From NCBI GenBank assembly GCA_019639235.1, contig JAHBSG010000017.1, positions 1-64,000 of the forward strand: 64,000 nucleotides of DNA, read 5' to 3'. How positions within the stretch are numbered: position 1 is the first letter of the stretch; each line of letters starts with the position of its first letter. The stretch comes from Acidobacteriota bacterium. Lineage in GTDB: Bacteria > Acidobacteriota > Blastocatellia > Pyrinomonadales > Pyrinomonadaceae. A program made the translations under genes and the position numbers. This document shows, one piece after another, positions 27,630 to 35,984 of the stretch. Below the pieces are notes generated by a model. The model was not told where the DNA came from and searched no databases. It saw nothing but the letters and a program-made list of their open reading frames with translations.

Positions 27630-28808
27630 ATGCCGAAGCGACGTGTCCTTGTCATTTGCCAGTATTATCTGCCGGGCTTCGGTGGCGGAGGCGGCATGTG
27701 GACGATACGGAATCTGATCGAGCGGTTTTCGGATCGGTTCGAGTTTTTCGTGCTTACGACCGATCGGGACGGCCCATCGAAGCCGCTGCCGGATTCCGTG
27801 GTTCGCGATTCCTGGACGACTCTTGGCCCGGCCCGGGTTTACTACGCGGCAAACGGCTTCGTTTCGACGAGAACTCTCCACACCGTCATCGAGGAATCGA
27901 ATCCGGACGCCATCTATTTGAACAGTGTATTTGCCTCGCTGACTCGCAAGTATCTTGGTGCTCGACGGCGTCGGGCGGTCCGATCTGTTCCGACATTGCT
28001 TTCGCCCTGCGGAGAACTTTCCGCCGGGGCATTAAGCCACAAGAAGGGCAAAAAACGGTCGTATCTTGCAATGGCTCGATTGCTTGGCCTTTTCGAAGGC
28101 ATCGTCTGGCGGGCAACAACCGAAGCGGAAGTACCGGAAATTGAGAATGCAATTGGCCGCGAGGTTGATATTCAGGTCGCACCGGATCTTCCGCCGGCGA
28201 GTATTCTTCCCGATTTTGCGTTCGGCGAGAAGCCGCCAAAGACAGCGGGCCAGGTTGATCTGATCTTCGCTTCGCGGATCGCTCCGAAAAAGAACCTTCA
28301 GTTCCTACTTGAGCAACTTGGGCGTATCACGTTGAATGGGCTGACCTTAACTATTGTCGGCCAGGTTGAAGATATTGAGTATTGGCGTGCCTGCAAGAAC
28401 CAGATCGAGTCGCTTTCCGGGAGAATTGATGTTCGAATTCTAGGCGGCGTTTCAAATGACGAGCTTCTGGGGTTAATGAAGCGGTCGCATTTTTTTGTGC
28501 TGCCTACACTTAACGAAAATTTCGGATACGTTTTCCTCGAGGCACTTGCCGCGGGCTGTCCGTTGATAATAAGCGACAATACGATCTGGTCGGATGTTGC
28601 GGATCGGGATGCGGGGTTTGTGATCCCGCTTAGCGACGAAAAGGGATGGCAAGCGGCTATCGCCTCGGGAATCGCGATGGAAAAGAACGAATATCGCTCG
28701 ATGTCGCTCGCGGCCCGGAGAATGGCAGAGGAATGGCTTGCAAAGCCCGACCATGAGGCCGCAATGGCAAAAACGCTTGAATACATGATCGCGAAAAATG
28801 AGCGTTGA
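27630..28808 (+). CDS. glycosyltransferase family 4
   Basis: The 392-residue protein has the GT-B features QYYLPGFGGGGGMWTI at the N-terminus, LLSPCGELSAGALSHK in the middle and LPTLNENFGYVFLEALAAG in the donor domain. The PxGxLSxGAL-type motif is common in GT4 enzymes of exopolysaccharide clusters. It overlaps the next transferase by 11 bp. Specificity is unknown. Confidence 0.85.
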   Translation: MPKRRVLVICQYYLPGFGGGGGMWTIRNLIERFSDRFEFFVLTTDRDGPSKPLPDSVVRDSWTTLGPARVYYAANGFVSTRTLHTVIEESNPDAIYLNSVFASLTRKYLGARRRRAVRSVPTLLSPCGELSAGALSHKKGKKRSYLAMARLLGLFEGIVWRATTEAEVPEIENAIGREVDIQVAPDLPPASILPDFAFGEKPPKTAGQVDLIFASRIAPKKNLQFLLEQLGRITLNGLTLTIVGQVEDIEYWRACKNQIESLSGRIDVRILGGVSNDELLGLMKRSHFFVLPTLNENFGYVFLEALAAGCPLIISDNTIWSDVADRDAGFVIPLSDEKGWQAAIASGIAMEKNEYRSMSLAARRMAEEWLAKPDHEAAMAKTLEYMIAKNER

Positions 28809-30039
28809 TCTGAACGACAAATCATCTCAAAGTGCGAAGCAGCGGCTCTGGATCGTCTGTGAGCTCTACTACCCCGAGGAGAATGCGACGGGCCACTATA
28901 TGACCCAGACGGCCGAAGGCTTGGCAGAACATTTCGACGTCAAATTCATTTGCGGGCAGCCCAATTATGCGTCAAAAGGGCAAAAGGGGCCGAAGCATGA
29001 AATACGAAATGGAGTCGAGATCTTTCGTTGCTGGGGAACGCGACTCGACAAGAACGTTGTCGCGTTTCGGCTGGTCAACATGCTTACGCTCGGGCTGACG
29101 ATGTTCGTCAAGTCACTTTTGAAATTTCGGCGAGGCGATAAAGTGCTTGTTGTCACCGCACCGCCAAGCCTGCCTTACCAAACTGGCTTCGCGGCGTTGA
29201 TGAAGGGCTCAGGTTACTATTTGCTCCTGCACGACCTGTATCCGGACATTCTGGTCGCAGTTTCGGGGGCAAAGCGAAGTTCTATTCTGGTTCGAGCGAT
29301 CGACGTAGCAAATCGCTGGCTGTATAAGCATGCGGCTAAGATCATCGCGGTCGGCCGCGATATGAAAGAACTTCTCGAGGCCAAGACATCGGGTCTGGAC
29401 GTGCCGATCGCTGTGATCCCGAATTGGGCGGATATGGCCAACATCGAGCCGCGACCGAGGGATGAGAACGAATTGCTCGACGAACTTGGTGTAAAAGAAA
29501 AACTCGTTTTTCTTTACGCCGGAAATATTGGCCATCCGACCGATATCAAGTCGATAGTCTCCGCGGCGGAGATGATGAGAGGGGAACCGATCCATTTCAT
29601 ATTTGTGGGATCCGGAGCGAAATTGCCGTGGTTGCGGGAAGAGGTGAGAACGTTGGGGCTTGAGAATGTCTCGATACAGGGGCAGCTGCCGCGTGACCAA
29701 CAGCGGGTTTTCTTAAATGCGGGGGACGTCGCCATCATCTCGCTTGTCGAAGGAATGTGGGGAACGGCGATGCCGAGCCGCACATACAACACGCTTGCCA
29801 CAGGGATGCCGATACTTGCCTTGACCGAGGACGGCTCGGAGCTTGCTCGGGTTATCGACGAAGAGCGCGTAGGTTGGCACATTTCCCCGGGGCAGCCGGA
29901 GGCACTCGTCGAGGTCATCCGCGAGATCATGGCCCGGCGGCAGGAGCTCGGAGCGATGGGCAAGCGTGCCCGATCGGCCGCACTCGAGAAATACACACCC
30001 AAGGTCGCGATCGAATCTTACTTACGGGAGCTTTCGTAG
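28798..30039 (+). CDS. glycosyltransferase family 4, WbuB-like
   Basis: The 413-residue protein begins RLWIVCELYYPEENATGHY and contains TAPPSLPYQTGFAAL, LLLHDLYPDI and AVIPNWADMANIEP, features of WbuB-type transferases. WbuB adds FucNAc in E. coli clusters carrying fnlABC, which fits the three FucNAc-type genes just upstream. The C-terminal part has EGMWGTAMPSRTYNTLATG in place of the common E-x7-E loop, as in this subfamily. The following SDR gene starts 1 bp after its stop. Confidence 0.82.
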   Translation: MSVDLNDKSSQSAKQRLWIVCELYYPEENATGHYMTQTAEGLAEHFDVKFICGQPNYASKGQKGPKHEIRNGVEIFRCWGTRLDKNVVAFRLVNMLTLGLTMFVKSLLKFRRGDKVLVVTAPPSLPYQTGFAALMKGSGYYLLLHDLYPDILVAVSGAKRSSILVRAIDVANRWLYKHAAKIIAVGRDMKELLEAKTSGLDVPIAVIPNWADMANIEPRPRDENELLDELGVKEKLVFLYAGNIGHPTDIKSIVSAAEMMRGEPIHFIFVGSGAKLPWLREEVRTLGLENVSIQGQLPRDQQRVFLNAGDVAIISLVEGMWGTAMPSRTYNTLATGMPILALTEDGSELARVIDEERVGWHISPGQPEALVEVIREIMARRQELGAMGKRARSAALEKYTPKVAIESYLRELS

Positions 30040-30040
30040 A

Positions 30041-31006
30041 ATGGCGAAGATCCTTGTAACAGGAGCAACGGGCTTTATTGGCGGGACTGTCCTTGAAGAG
30101 CTCCGAACTGCCGGTTTAGATGTCGTCGGAACCTCCCGTAACTCTTTCGATGATGTTCACGACATATTGACTCTCGACATTGCGGATCGCCATGCGGTGG
30201 AGAAGTTGTTTGCAGAACAGAGTTTCGACGGCGTTGTCCACTGTGCCGGCATTGCTCACCGCTTTGGCGAAACGGCGGATTCGGTTTACCGCGAAGTGAA
30301 CGTCGAGGGAACACGAAACGTAGCAAGGGCTGCTCGGGAACATGCCGTACCGAAATTCATTCTGATGAGCTCAGTGCTGGTCTATGGTGGCGGCGGCGAC
30401 AGCAGTTCGCCGAGACAGGAGACCGACGCAAAGCTACCTCGAGACGCATATGCTCAGAGCAAGCTGGATGCGGAATTGGCTGCACAAGAGGAATTCGCGG
30501 GCAGTTCGTCGGCACTTTTGGTCTTGAGGCCGGCACCTGTGGTCGGCGAGGGAAGTAAAGGCAATTTCGCCAAGCTCGTAAATGCAATCGCCCGTGGGCG
30601 ATTTTTGTGGCTCGGTAGCGGCCGGAATCAAAAGAGCCTTACTTATGTTGGGGATATTTCTGCCGCGTGTCGATCATTTTTGACAGAGTCGAGCAATGAG
30701 CAACTACAGATCCTGAACATCGCTTCTCCGCCGGCATCGATGGCCGAGATCGTAAATGCTATCTCGGATGAACTTGGCCGGGCGGTCCCACGATTCCAAG
30801 TTCCGGAGCTTTTTGCCCGAATCGCGTCTGAGGCGGGAAAGCTGATCGGCGGCCCGTTTGGACGGATGAGCGGTTCCATTGAGACCTGGCTTTCGGAGGA
30901 TGTCTATTCGACCGCCGCGTTCGCGGAAGCTTTTCCTGAACTCAACCAGACGCCGATCCTTGAAGCCGTCCGACTAGCCGTGCGGGCACGAATTGAAACA
31001 CGATGA
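30041..31006 (+). CDS. NAD-dependent epimerase/dehydratase (WbpV/WbpK-like)
   Basis: The start at 30041 gives MAKILVTGATGFIGG. The product has 321 residues with MSSVLVYGG and YAQSKLDAE (Tyr/Lys pair). It is followed with a 4-bp overlap by a WbpL/WecA-type transferase. In Pseudomonas-like clusters this pair is a C4 reductase making UDP-D-FucNAc or UDP-D-QuiNAc and the enzyme that puts that sugar-1-phosphate on the lipid carrier. The same division of labour is likely here, but the sugar is inferred. Confidence 0.8.
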   Translation: MAKILVTGATGFIGGTVLEELRTAGLDVVGTSRNSFDDVHDILTLDIADRHAVEKLFAEQSFDGVVHCAGIAHRFGETADSVYREVNVEGTRNVARAAREHAVPKFILMSSVLVYGGGGDSSSPRQETDAKLPRDAYAQSKLDAELAAQEEFAGSSSALLVLRPAPVVGEGSKGNFAKLVNAIARGRFLWLGSGRNQKSLTYVGDISAACRSFLTESSNEQLQILNIASPPASMAEIVNAISDELGRAVPRFQVPELFARIASEAGKLIGGPFGRMSGSIETWLSEDVYSTAAFAEAFPELNQTPILEAVRLAVRARIETR

Positions 31007-32019
31007 CCGAGGCATTGATCTTAATTGTCAGCACCATAGTCGGCTTTATTCTGGTCGAACTTGTGCGCCGTTGGGGCCTTCGCCGACAGGTCCTCGATAT
31101 CCCTAACGAAAGAAGTTCACATACGTCACCGGTGCCGCGTGCTGGAGGGATCGGAATTGTTGCAACCGTAATGGGCGGGTATCTGGCCGGTTCTCTGATC
31201 GCCGGATATCCGATCTCGTTCGGATTCTTGATCGGCGGGGTGCTCATAGCTGCGGTCAGCTTCATCGACGATCTGCGTGATCTGCCGTTTTATGTCCGCT
31301 TGTTCGCTCATTCGATCGCGGCCGCTCTATTAATAGCAGACAGCGGTGCGGTCACCGAGATCAGCTTTTCGTTTTCGGGAAGCTCCGTTTCGCTCGGCCT
31401 ATTGGCGGTCCCGTTGACGTTCGGAGCGATACTCTGGATGATCAACGCCTACAATTTTATGGACGGCATCGACGGTATTGCAGGACTTCAAGCCTTGGTT
31501 GCAGCCGCCGGCTGGGTCATTTTCGCTGCGATCTTTGGAGATAATGAAGTGAAATGGCTGGCTTTGTCCATTGGCGGGTCGGCGATAGGGTTTTTGGTTC
31601 TTAACTGGAGCCCGGCACGCATTTTTATGGGCGATGTTGGAAGTGCGTTCCTCGGTTTCGCGTTCGCTGCATTGCCATTGCTTGCTTTCAACACGGCGAA
31701 TGTACCGAGAGGGCTCGTCCCACTATTTGCGTTGCTCGTCGTTTTTCCATTTGTGTTCGACACGGTCTTTACCTTCGCCCGGCGACTCATGAATCGCGAA
31801 AAGGTATGGAAGGCTCATCGCAGCCACCTCTATCAGCGAATGGTGATCAGCGGAGCGTCTAACGCCAATGTCTCGCTGCTTTACGGTGCATTGGCTGCGG
31901 CAACAACCCTCACCGGGGTCCTAATAGTCCGCGGGTCTGGAACTGCCGTTCTATTTGTTCTATTGTCGGTCCTGACTGTTTCGACCATTCTGTTGCTTAA
32001 GGCGTCAAAAAAGCGTTGA
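31003..32019 (+). CDS. WecA/WbpL-type undecaprenyl-phosphate sugar-1-phosphate transferase
   Basis: The 338-residue protein has about 10-11 membrane helices and the polyprenyl-phosphate transferase motifs. These are IPNERSSHTSPVPRAGG at the N-terminus, SFIDDLRDLP, NAYNFMDGIDGIAG and IFMGDVGSAFLG. It starts the repeat unit by moving HexNAc-1-phosphate to undecaprenyl phosphate at the inner membrane. No other initiating transferase is visible in the locus. The WbpL-like length and the adjacent WbpV-like gene suggest a 6-deoxy HexNAc as first sugar. Confidence 0.9.
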   Translation: MTEALILIVSTIVGFILVELVRRWGLRRQVLDIPNERSSHTSPVPRAGGIGIVATVMGGYLAGSLIAGYPISFGFLIGGVLIAAVSFIDDLRDLPFYVRLFAHSIAAALLIADSGAVTEISFSFSGSSVSLGLLAVPLTFGAILWMINAYNFMDGIDGIAGLQALVAAAGWVIFAAIFGDNEVKWLALSIGGSAIGFLVLNWSPARIFMGDVGSAFLGFAFAALPLLAFNTANVPRGLVPLFALLVVFPFVFDTVFTFARRLMNREKVWKAHRSHLYQRMVISGASNANVSLLYGALAAATTLTGVLIVRGSGTAVLFVLLSVLTVSTILLLKASKKR

Positions 32020-32027
32020 CGTAAGTA

Positions 32028-32936
32028 TTGAAAAATGCTAGGTTTACAGAATATTTGATGTTAGAACTTGGGAATAGTGAAGAACATCCGTTTGGTGAAG
32101 TTCGTGTTTCCGAAGGGGAGAACGTTAAATTTGCTTTTGAGGCGTATGGCGTTTCTGTATCAGTAGCTGCGGACGGTGCAGACCTCGGCAAAAAGCTTTT
32201 TGAAGTTGCGAACCGGGCAATGCTCGGCAAGTGTAGAGCTCTTGACCCGTCTTTGGTACGCGCGGAACATGGGTTCCTTGTAAGTTCACGTAAAGATGGG
32301 ACTTATGATTTTACGTCCGTCGGCGAGTATACGACAGGAGCTGGTGAGCTTCGCGAAACGCTCGAGCTTTTCGTGCGGATTCTGCGGATAAAGGTATCGC
32401 AATTCGCAAAGAATTGGGTCTTTGTACATGCCGGGGTCGTGTCGTGGGGCGGGAAGGCGATCATCATCCCGGGCGACAGCGGTTCAGGCAAGACTACACT
32501 TGTCGCCGAGTGCGTAAAGCGAGGAGCCCTGTATTATTCTGACGAGTATGCAGTACTTTCGCCGGATGGGCTCGTGCATCCATTTGCGAGGGCACTTTCG
32601 ATAACGAATGGTGGGCGAAAGTGGAGCGAGGACGGCATTCCGGTCGAGAAACTTGGCGGCCGGGCGGCGACCGAACCGATAGAGGTCGGGGCGGTAGTCT
32701 TGACGAAATACAATTCGGGCGCAAGATGGAACCCCGAGCGGCTTACGCCGGGGAATGGGATCATCGAGGTGATACCGCATACTATACCGATGACGATCAA
32801 TGCTGATTTTTCGCTTCAGGTATTGAAATCGGCTCTGAGCCGTGCCATAATTTTGAAAGGTGTACGAGGGGAGGCCTCGGACTTGGCTATTGAGCTTTTC
32901 TCATTTAGTAATAAAGAGTTAACCACACTGAACTAA
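32028..32936 (+). CDS. HprK-like kinase (HPr kinase C-terminal domain homologue)
   Basis: The protein has 302 residues from a TTG at 32028; an ATG at 32058 is an alternative and neither has a good ribosome site. The first ~125 residues are not recognised. After FVHAGVVSWGGKAIIIPG comes a P-loop GDSGSGKTT (residues 149-157) and YYSDEYAVLSP, which matches the catalytic acidic region of the HPr kinase fold. No HPr protein or PTS genes are near. Homologues lie beside PqqD and nucleotidyltransferase genes in polysaccharide loci (called HPr-rel systems), and related kinases phosphorylate lasso peptides. A peptide or PqqD-protein kinase is the favoured guess. The 5' end looks more AT-rich than its neighbours. 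Confidence 0.75.
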   Translation: MKNARFTEYLMLELGNSEEHPFGEVRVSEGENVKFAFEAYGVSVSVAADGADLGKKLFEVANRAMLGKCRALDPSLVRAEHGFLVSSRKDGTYDFTSVGEYTTGAGELRETLELFVRILRIKVSQFAKNWVFVHAGVVSWGGKAIIIPGDSGSGKTTLVAECVKRGALYYSDEYAVLSPDGLVHPFARALSITNGGRKWSEDGIPVEKLGGRAATEPIEVGAVVLTKYNSGARWNPERLTPGNGIIEVIPHTIPMTINADFSLQVLKSALSRAIILKGVRGEASDLAIELFSFSNKELTTLN

Positions 32937-32977
32937 TCTATTTCCCGATTCGTTCGGATTTGATCTTGGAGGAGATG

Positions 32978-33460
32978 ATGAACAACCCGCAATATCCGAC
33001 TGCTCGGAAGGCAGGACTGGTAGTCCAGGAAGTGCCCGATGAGGTTTTGGTCTATGACCTTGATACGAACAAGGCCCACTGTCTTAATAAGACGGCAGCC
33101 GCTGTTTGGCGATTTTGTGACGGAAAGTCCTCCGTGCCGGAGATCGCGAAATTTCTTTCCTCTGAGATGGGAACCAAAGTCGATGATGACCTCGTGTGGC
33201 TCGCCATCGACCAACTTAACGATAGCTCGCTTTTGGAAGCAAAGGCCGAGCCAAAGTTTCAGGGACAAAGCCGACGCGATGCGATCCGCAAGATCGGTAT
33301 CGCATCGATGATCGCACTGCCGATCGTCGCATCGCTCGTTGCACCGAAGAGCGCAATGGCGAGTACTTCCTGCCGATGCGATAACGGAACGAACACTGAC
33401 TGTATTCTGCAGGGCACCTGTCCGACGACCTGTAACGTTGGTCCGAACGTTTGTGTCTGA
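32978..33460 (+). CDS. PqqD-domain protein with internal Tat signal and six-cysteine tail (candidate peptide precursor)
   Basis: A GGAGG site 5 bases before the ATG at 32978 sets a 160-residue product. Residues ~8-92 are a PqqD-like domain (VLVYDLDTNKAHCLN, WRFCDG, typical RiPP recognition fold). Residues 98-105 read SRRDAIRK, a twin-arginine motif, followed by a hydrophobic helix (106-122) and SAMAS, a likely signal peptidase site after Ala128. The last 32 residues are small and polar with six cysteines (132, 134, 142, 148, 152, 159). One reading is a cytoplasmic carrier or leader domain joined to a Tat-exported Cys-rich peptide. The kinase upstream and nucleotidyltransferase downstream would act on it. 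The product is not known. Confidence 0.8.
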   Translation: MNNPQYPTARKAGLVVQEVPDEVLVYDLDTNKAHCLNKTAAAVWRFCDGKSSVPEIAKFLSSEMGTKVDDDLVWLAIDQLNDSSLLEAKAEPKFQGQSRRDAIRKIGIASMIALPIVASLVAPKSAMASTSCRCDNGTNTDCILQGTCPTTCNVGPNVCV

Positions 33461-33486
33461 TCGGTATCTCGCAACTGGATTTTTTG

Positions 33487-33512
33487 GAAAAGATGGGTTA
33501 GCCCATCTTTTT
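33487..33512 (+). terminator. intrinsic terminator after the PqqD-domain gene
   Basis: A stem of about 10 bp (AAAGATGGG with CCCATCTTT) and a TTAG loop are followed by TTTTTCC. It lies 27 bp after the PqqD stop and 18 bp before the nucleotidyltransferase start. Some transcripts probably end here, which would favour the upstream gene. Confidence 0.8.
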
Positions 33513-33529
33513 CCTTTTCTGGGATTCGA

Positions 33530-34393
33530 ATGCTGAACAGCAGCGACAAATGGAGACTTGTTTCTCGTGCCGCGGGACAGAAGCGACTTGCGATCGCCGC
33601 AGGGTCAATGAGAGCTATTTTCGATTCGGCGTTTATTCTTATCAAAGGGGAGTCGGCAGCCCGCTTCTTTCCGGACCACCACCTGCGCGAATATGCGGAT
33701 CTCGATTTTGTTGTTGACGAACAGCTTTCGAGCCGTCTTTCGGTAGACGATTTGTCGACCATCCGCAACCTAAATATCGATCTTCATTTTGGGCTTCGGC
33801 ATCTTGATACCCTGACATGGGAGGAGTTCATTAGAAGAAGTGACGATATTGTTGTTCAGGGCGTTAAAATTAAGGTTCCATGTCCCGAGGATCATCTTCG
33901 GATCATGGCCGTGCATTGGCTGACGGATGGTGGTGAGTTTAAGGAGCGGCTTTGGGATATTTATTACGCGGTGGCGAATCGGCCGGCGGATTTTGACTGG
34001 AACAGGTGTCTTGATGTCGTCAGCCCGACACGGCGTAAATGGGTGATCACGACCGTCGGGCTCGCCCATAAATATTTAGGACTTGAGATCAAAGACCTTC
34101 CTTTTGCCGACGAGGCGAAAGACATTCCACAATGGATTATCAAAACGGTCGAAAGGGAATGGGCACGTGAAGTCCGGCTTATTCCGCTTCGCCTCGCGTA
34201 CCGTAAGCCGCGGATATTCTTTCAGCAGATCGCCAAGCGCATGCCCCCGAACCCCATCACGGCGACAATCGACATGGAAGGCGAGTTCGACGACCGCCCG
34301 CGTATTTGGTATCAGCTTGGCAGCATAGCCAAGCGGATCCCGCCGAGTATCAGACGCTTCGTCGATCTTGCAAAGGCTCGCCTCCGCCGCTGA
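33530..34393 (+). CDS. nucleotidyltransferase-family protein (NTP_transf_5 type)
   Basis: The 287-residue protein has the nucleotidyltransferase fold core. ILIKGESAARFF is followed by REYADLDFVV, whose D-x-D pair would bind metal, and later PEDHLRIMAVHWL and ERLWDIYYAV, conserved in the NTP_transf_5 family. Members occur in lasso-peptide and HPr-rel gene sets together with PqqD-like and HprK-like genes, and their substrates are largely unknown. The next gene, tsaB, starts directly after its stop, but that link is probably only transcriptional. A terminator hairpin precedes it. Confidence 0.75.
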   Translation: MLNSSDKWRLVSRAAGQKRLAIAAGSMRAIFDSAFILIKGESAARFFPDHHLREYADLDFVVDEQLSSRLSVDDLSTIRNLNIDLHFGLRHLDTLTWEEFIRRSDDIVVQGVKIKVPCPEDHLRIMAVHWLTDGGEFKERLWDIYYAVANRPADFDWNRCLDVVSPTRRKWVITTVGLAHKYLGLEIKDLPFADEAKDIPQWIIKTVEREWAREVRLIPLRLAYRKPRIFFQQIAKRMPPNPITATIDMEGEFDDRPRIWYQLGSIAKRIPPSIRRFVDLAKARLRR

Positions 34394-35026
34394 ATGTCAG
34401 ATTCACCAAAATATTCGCTCACGTTATGTCTTGAGACCGGCATCGCCGGAGGCAGTATTGCTTTGTTCGATGGCGATCGCCTCGTGGCAGGCCACATTGG
34501 CGAGGGAAGTACATCGCGTTCCGAGGATCTATTGCCCGCCGTCGAGGCCTTGCTACGTGAAGCGAACGCCACCGCGCGCGACATCGGTCGGATCGCTGTA
34601 TCGCTTGGCCCCGGCAGCTTCACCGGACTCCGGATAGGCATCGCATCTGCTCATGGGCTTTCAAAAGCATTGAAATGCGAGGTGGTCGGCGTCCCGCTGC
34701 TGCCCGCGATGCTTTCCTTAAGTGGCAAGGACGGGCGCGCCGCAGTGGTCCCGGTTGGCAAGAACGACCGTGCATATCTGTTCGAGGCAGTCTCTGAACC
34801 CCGTATTGCCGATGCAAGCGAGATCATTGATATTGTTTTGCCGGCTGTCACCGTGATCGCCCCGGTTGAGTTGATGCGCGAGCTACGGGACATAGAGAGT
34901 GAAGTTATCGATACCGGACGGAACCTAGCAGTCGTCGTCGGCCGAGCCTCGGACTCAAGTTTTGCGAGCACCGATCTTTCGCCGATCTATTTACAGAATC
35001 CGGCTCGTTCCCGCGGACTTTTCTGA
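34394..35026 (+). CDS. tsaB: tRNA threonylcarbamoyladenosine biosynthesis protein TsaB
   Basis: The 210-residue ASKHA-fold protein has LCLETGIAGGSIALF at the N-terminus and the family mark SLGPGSFTGLRIGIASAHGLS. TsaB is a non-catalytic partner of TsaD in making t6A37 in tRNAs that read ANN codons. It starts on the base after the upstream stop and is followed at once by rimI, the common tsaB-rimI pairing. Confidence 0.93.
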   Translation: MSDSPKYSLTLCLETGIAGGSIALFDGDRLVAGHIGEGSTSRSEDLLPAVEALLREANATARDIGRIAVSLGPGSFTGLRIGIASAHGLSKALKCEVVGVPLLPAMLSLSGKDGRAAVVPVGKNDRAYLFEAVSEPRIADASEIIDIVLPAVTVIAPVELMRELRDIESEVIDTGRNLAVVVGRASDSSFASTDLSPIYLQNPARSRGLF

Positions 35027-35536
35027 ATGCATGAAGTCATCAAAGCGGCTGAGTCTGACATCGATGTCATCGTTGGCCTTGCGGACCGCGCAGGCCTGGC
35101 CCTTTGGAGCCGAGATGATTACGCTGAAGCCGCGAATTCCAGGGATCGATTGCTCCTGGCTGCTCGAGAGAACGCCGTGAATGTCGTCGGCTTTATCCTC
35201 GTCCAACTACTATGTGCCTCGGGTGACGCAGTCGATGTCGAGATCTTGAATATTGCAGTTGATCCCCGTTTCAAGCGAAAGGGTATAGGCCGGCGATTGC
35301 TCGCCACAGCCCTTGAGATGATACCGATCGACCCCGACTCTAAGGTATTACTTGAAGTTAGGGCGTCAAATCTTTCTGCAATTGCGTTTTATCGTCGCTA
35401 TGGGTTTCACGAGCAAGCCGTTCGGCGGGCCTATTATCGAGACCCAACTGAGGACGCGATCTTGTTCGGGGCAGATGCCGAAAAGGTCCTCACGAAGCTG
35501 AAAAGCGCTTCAGACCTTAGAGAAACGATCAACTGA
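35027..35536 (+). CDS. rimI: ribosomal-protein-alanine N-acetyltransferase RimI
   Basis: The 169-residue GNAT protein has ILNIAVDPRFKRKGIGRRLL, with the R/K-x-x-G-x-G acetyl-CoA loop. LLEVRASNLSAIAFYRRYGF follows, the RimI C-terminal signature with the conserved Tyr. RimI acetylates the N-terminus of ribosomal protein S18. It begins directly after the tsaB stop. Other GNAT substrates are possible since RimI paralogues are common. Confidence 0.88.
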   Translation: MHEVIKAAESDIDVIVGLADRAGLALWSRDDYAEAANSRDRLLLAARENAVNVVGFILVQLLCASGDAVDVEILNIAVDPRFKRKGIGRRLLATALEMIPIDPDSKVLLEVRASNLSAIAFYRRYGFHEQAVRRAYYRDPTEDAILFGADAEKVLTKLKSASDLRETIN

Positions 35537-35706
35537 TGCAGCCGACCCAACCACTTCAAAACAAAGTGCCGCTTGCCCAGGCAAGCATGAAAATGTTCTT
35601 CTTGTAAATCGCACCCGATGTGGGTTAATATTCTGTTTACACCGAAGGTGAAATGAATATCTAAACGCCGAAAGTGTAAATCTTTTGATAAGTGAGGAAA
35701 AGTGCC

Positions 35707-35937
35707 ATGGACCTTTCAACTCCTGATCCGGTGCGTGACGAACTACTGAAAACGAACGCAGCTTTCCGGGATCTAGTGCACCAACACCAGAGCTACGAAA
35801 AACGCCTCGATGAGCTTGCAGCAATCACCTTTCCCAGCGACGACGAACAGTTCGAAGAATCAACCTTGAAAAAGAAAAAGCTAATGATCAAGGATGAGAT
35901 CCACGCGATCATGAACGATCACGCGACATCTCATTAA
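35707..35937 (+). CDS. small YdcH-like (DUF465) protein
   Basis: The ATG at 35707 follows GAGGAAA by 6 bases and is preferred over a GTG at 35692. The 76-residue product is charged and helical, with HQSYEKRLDELA and a Lys-rich KKKKLMIKDEI near the C-terminus, as in DUF465/YdcH proteins. Function in the family is unknown. A strong terminator follows the stop, so the gene is probably transcribed alone from the preceding 170 bp, where I see no clear promoter. Confidence 0.8.
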   Translation: MDLSTPDPVRDELLKTNAAFRDLVHQHQSYEKRLDELAAITFPSDDEQFEESTLKKKKLMIKDEIHAIMNDHATSH

Positions 35938-35956
35938 ATACAGTTTCAATCACCGA

Positions 35957-35984
35957 GGGCGGGGAGCTACCCCGCCCTTAATTT
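35957..35984 (+). terminator. intrinsic terminator after the DUF465 gene
   Basis: GGGCGGGG (35957-35964) and CCCCGCCC (35970-35977) form a perfect 8-bp GC stem with loop AGCTA, followed by TTAATTTT. It sits 20 bp after the DUF465 stop and touches the end of the convergent beta-propeller gene. Confidence 0.85.

Noticed and set aside
32028..34393. A complete lasso-peptide cluster
   Set aside because: No asparagine-synthetase-like cyclase or transglutaminase-like protease gene is present; only the kinase and nucleotidyltransferase parts match.
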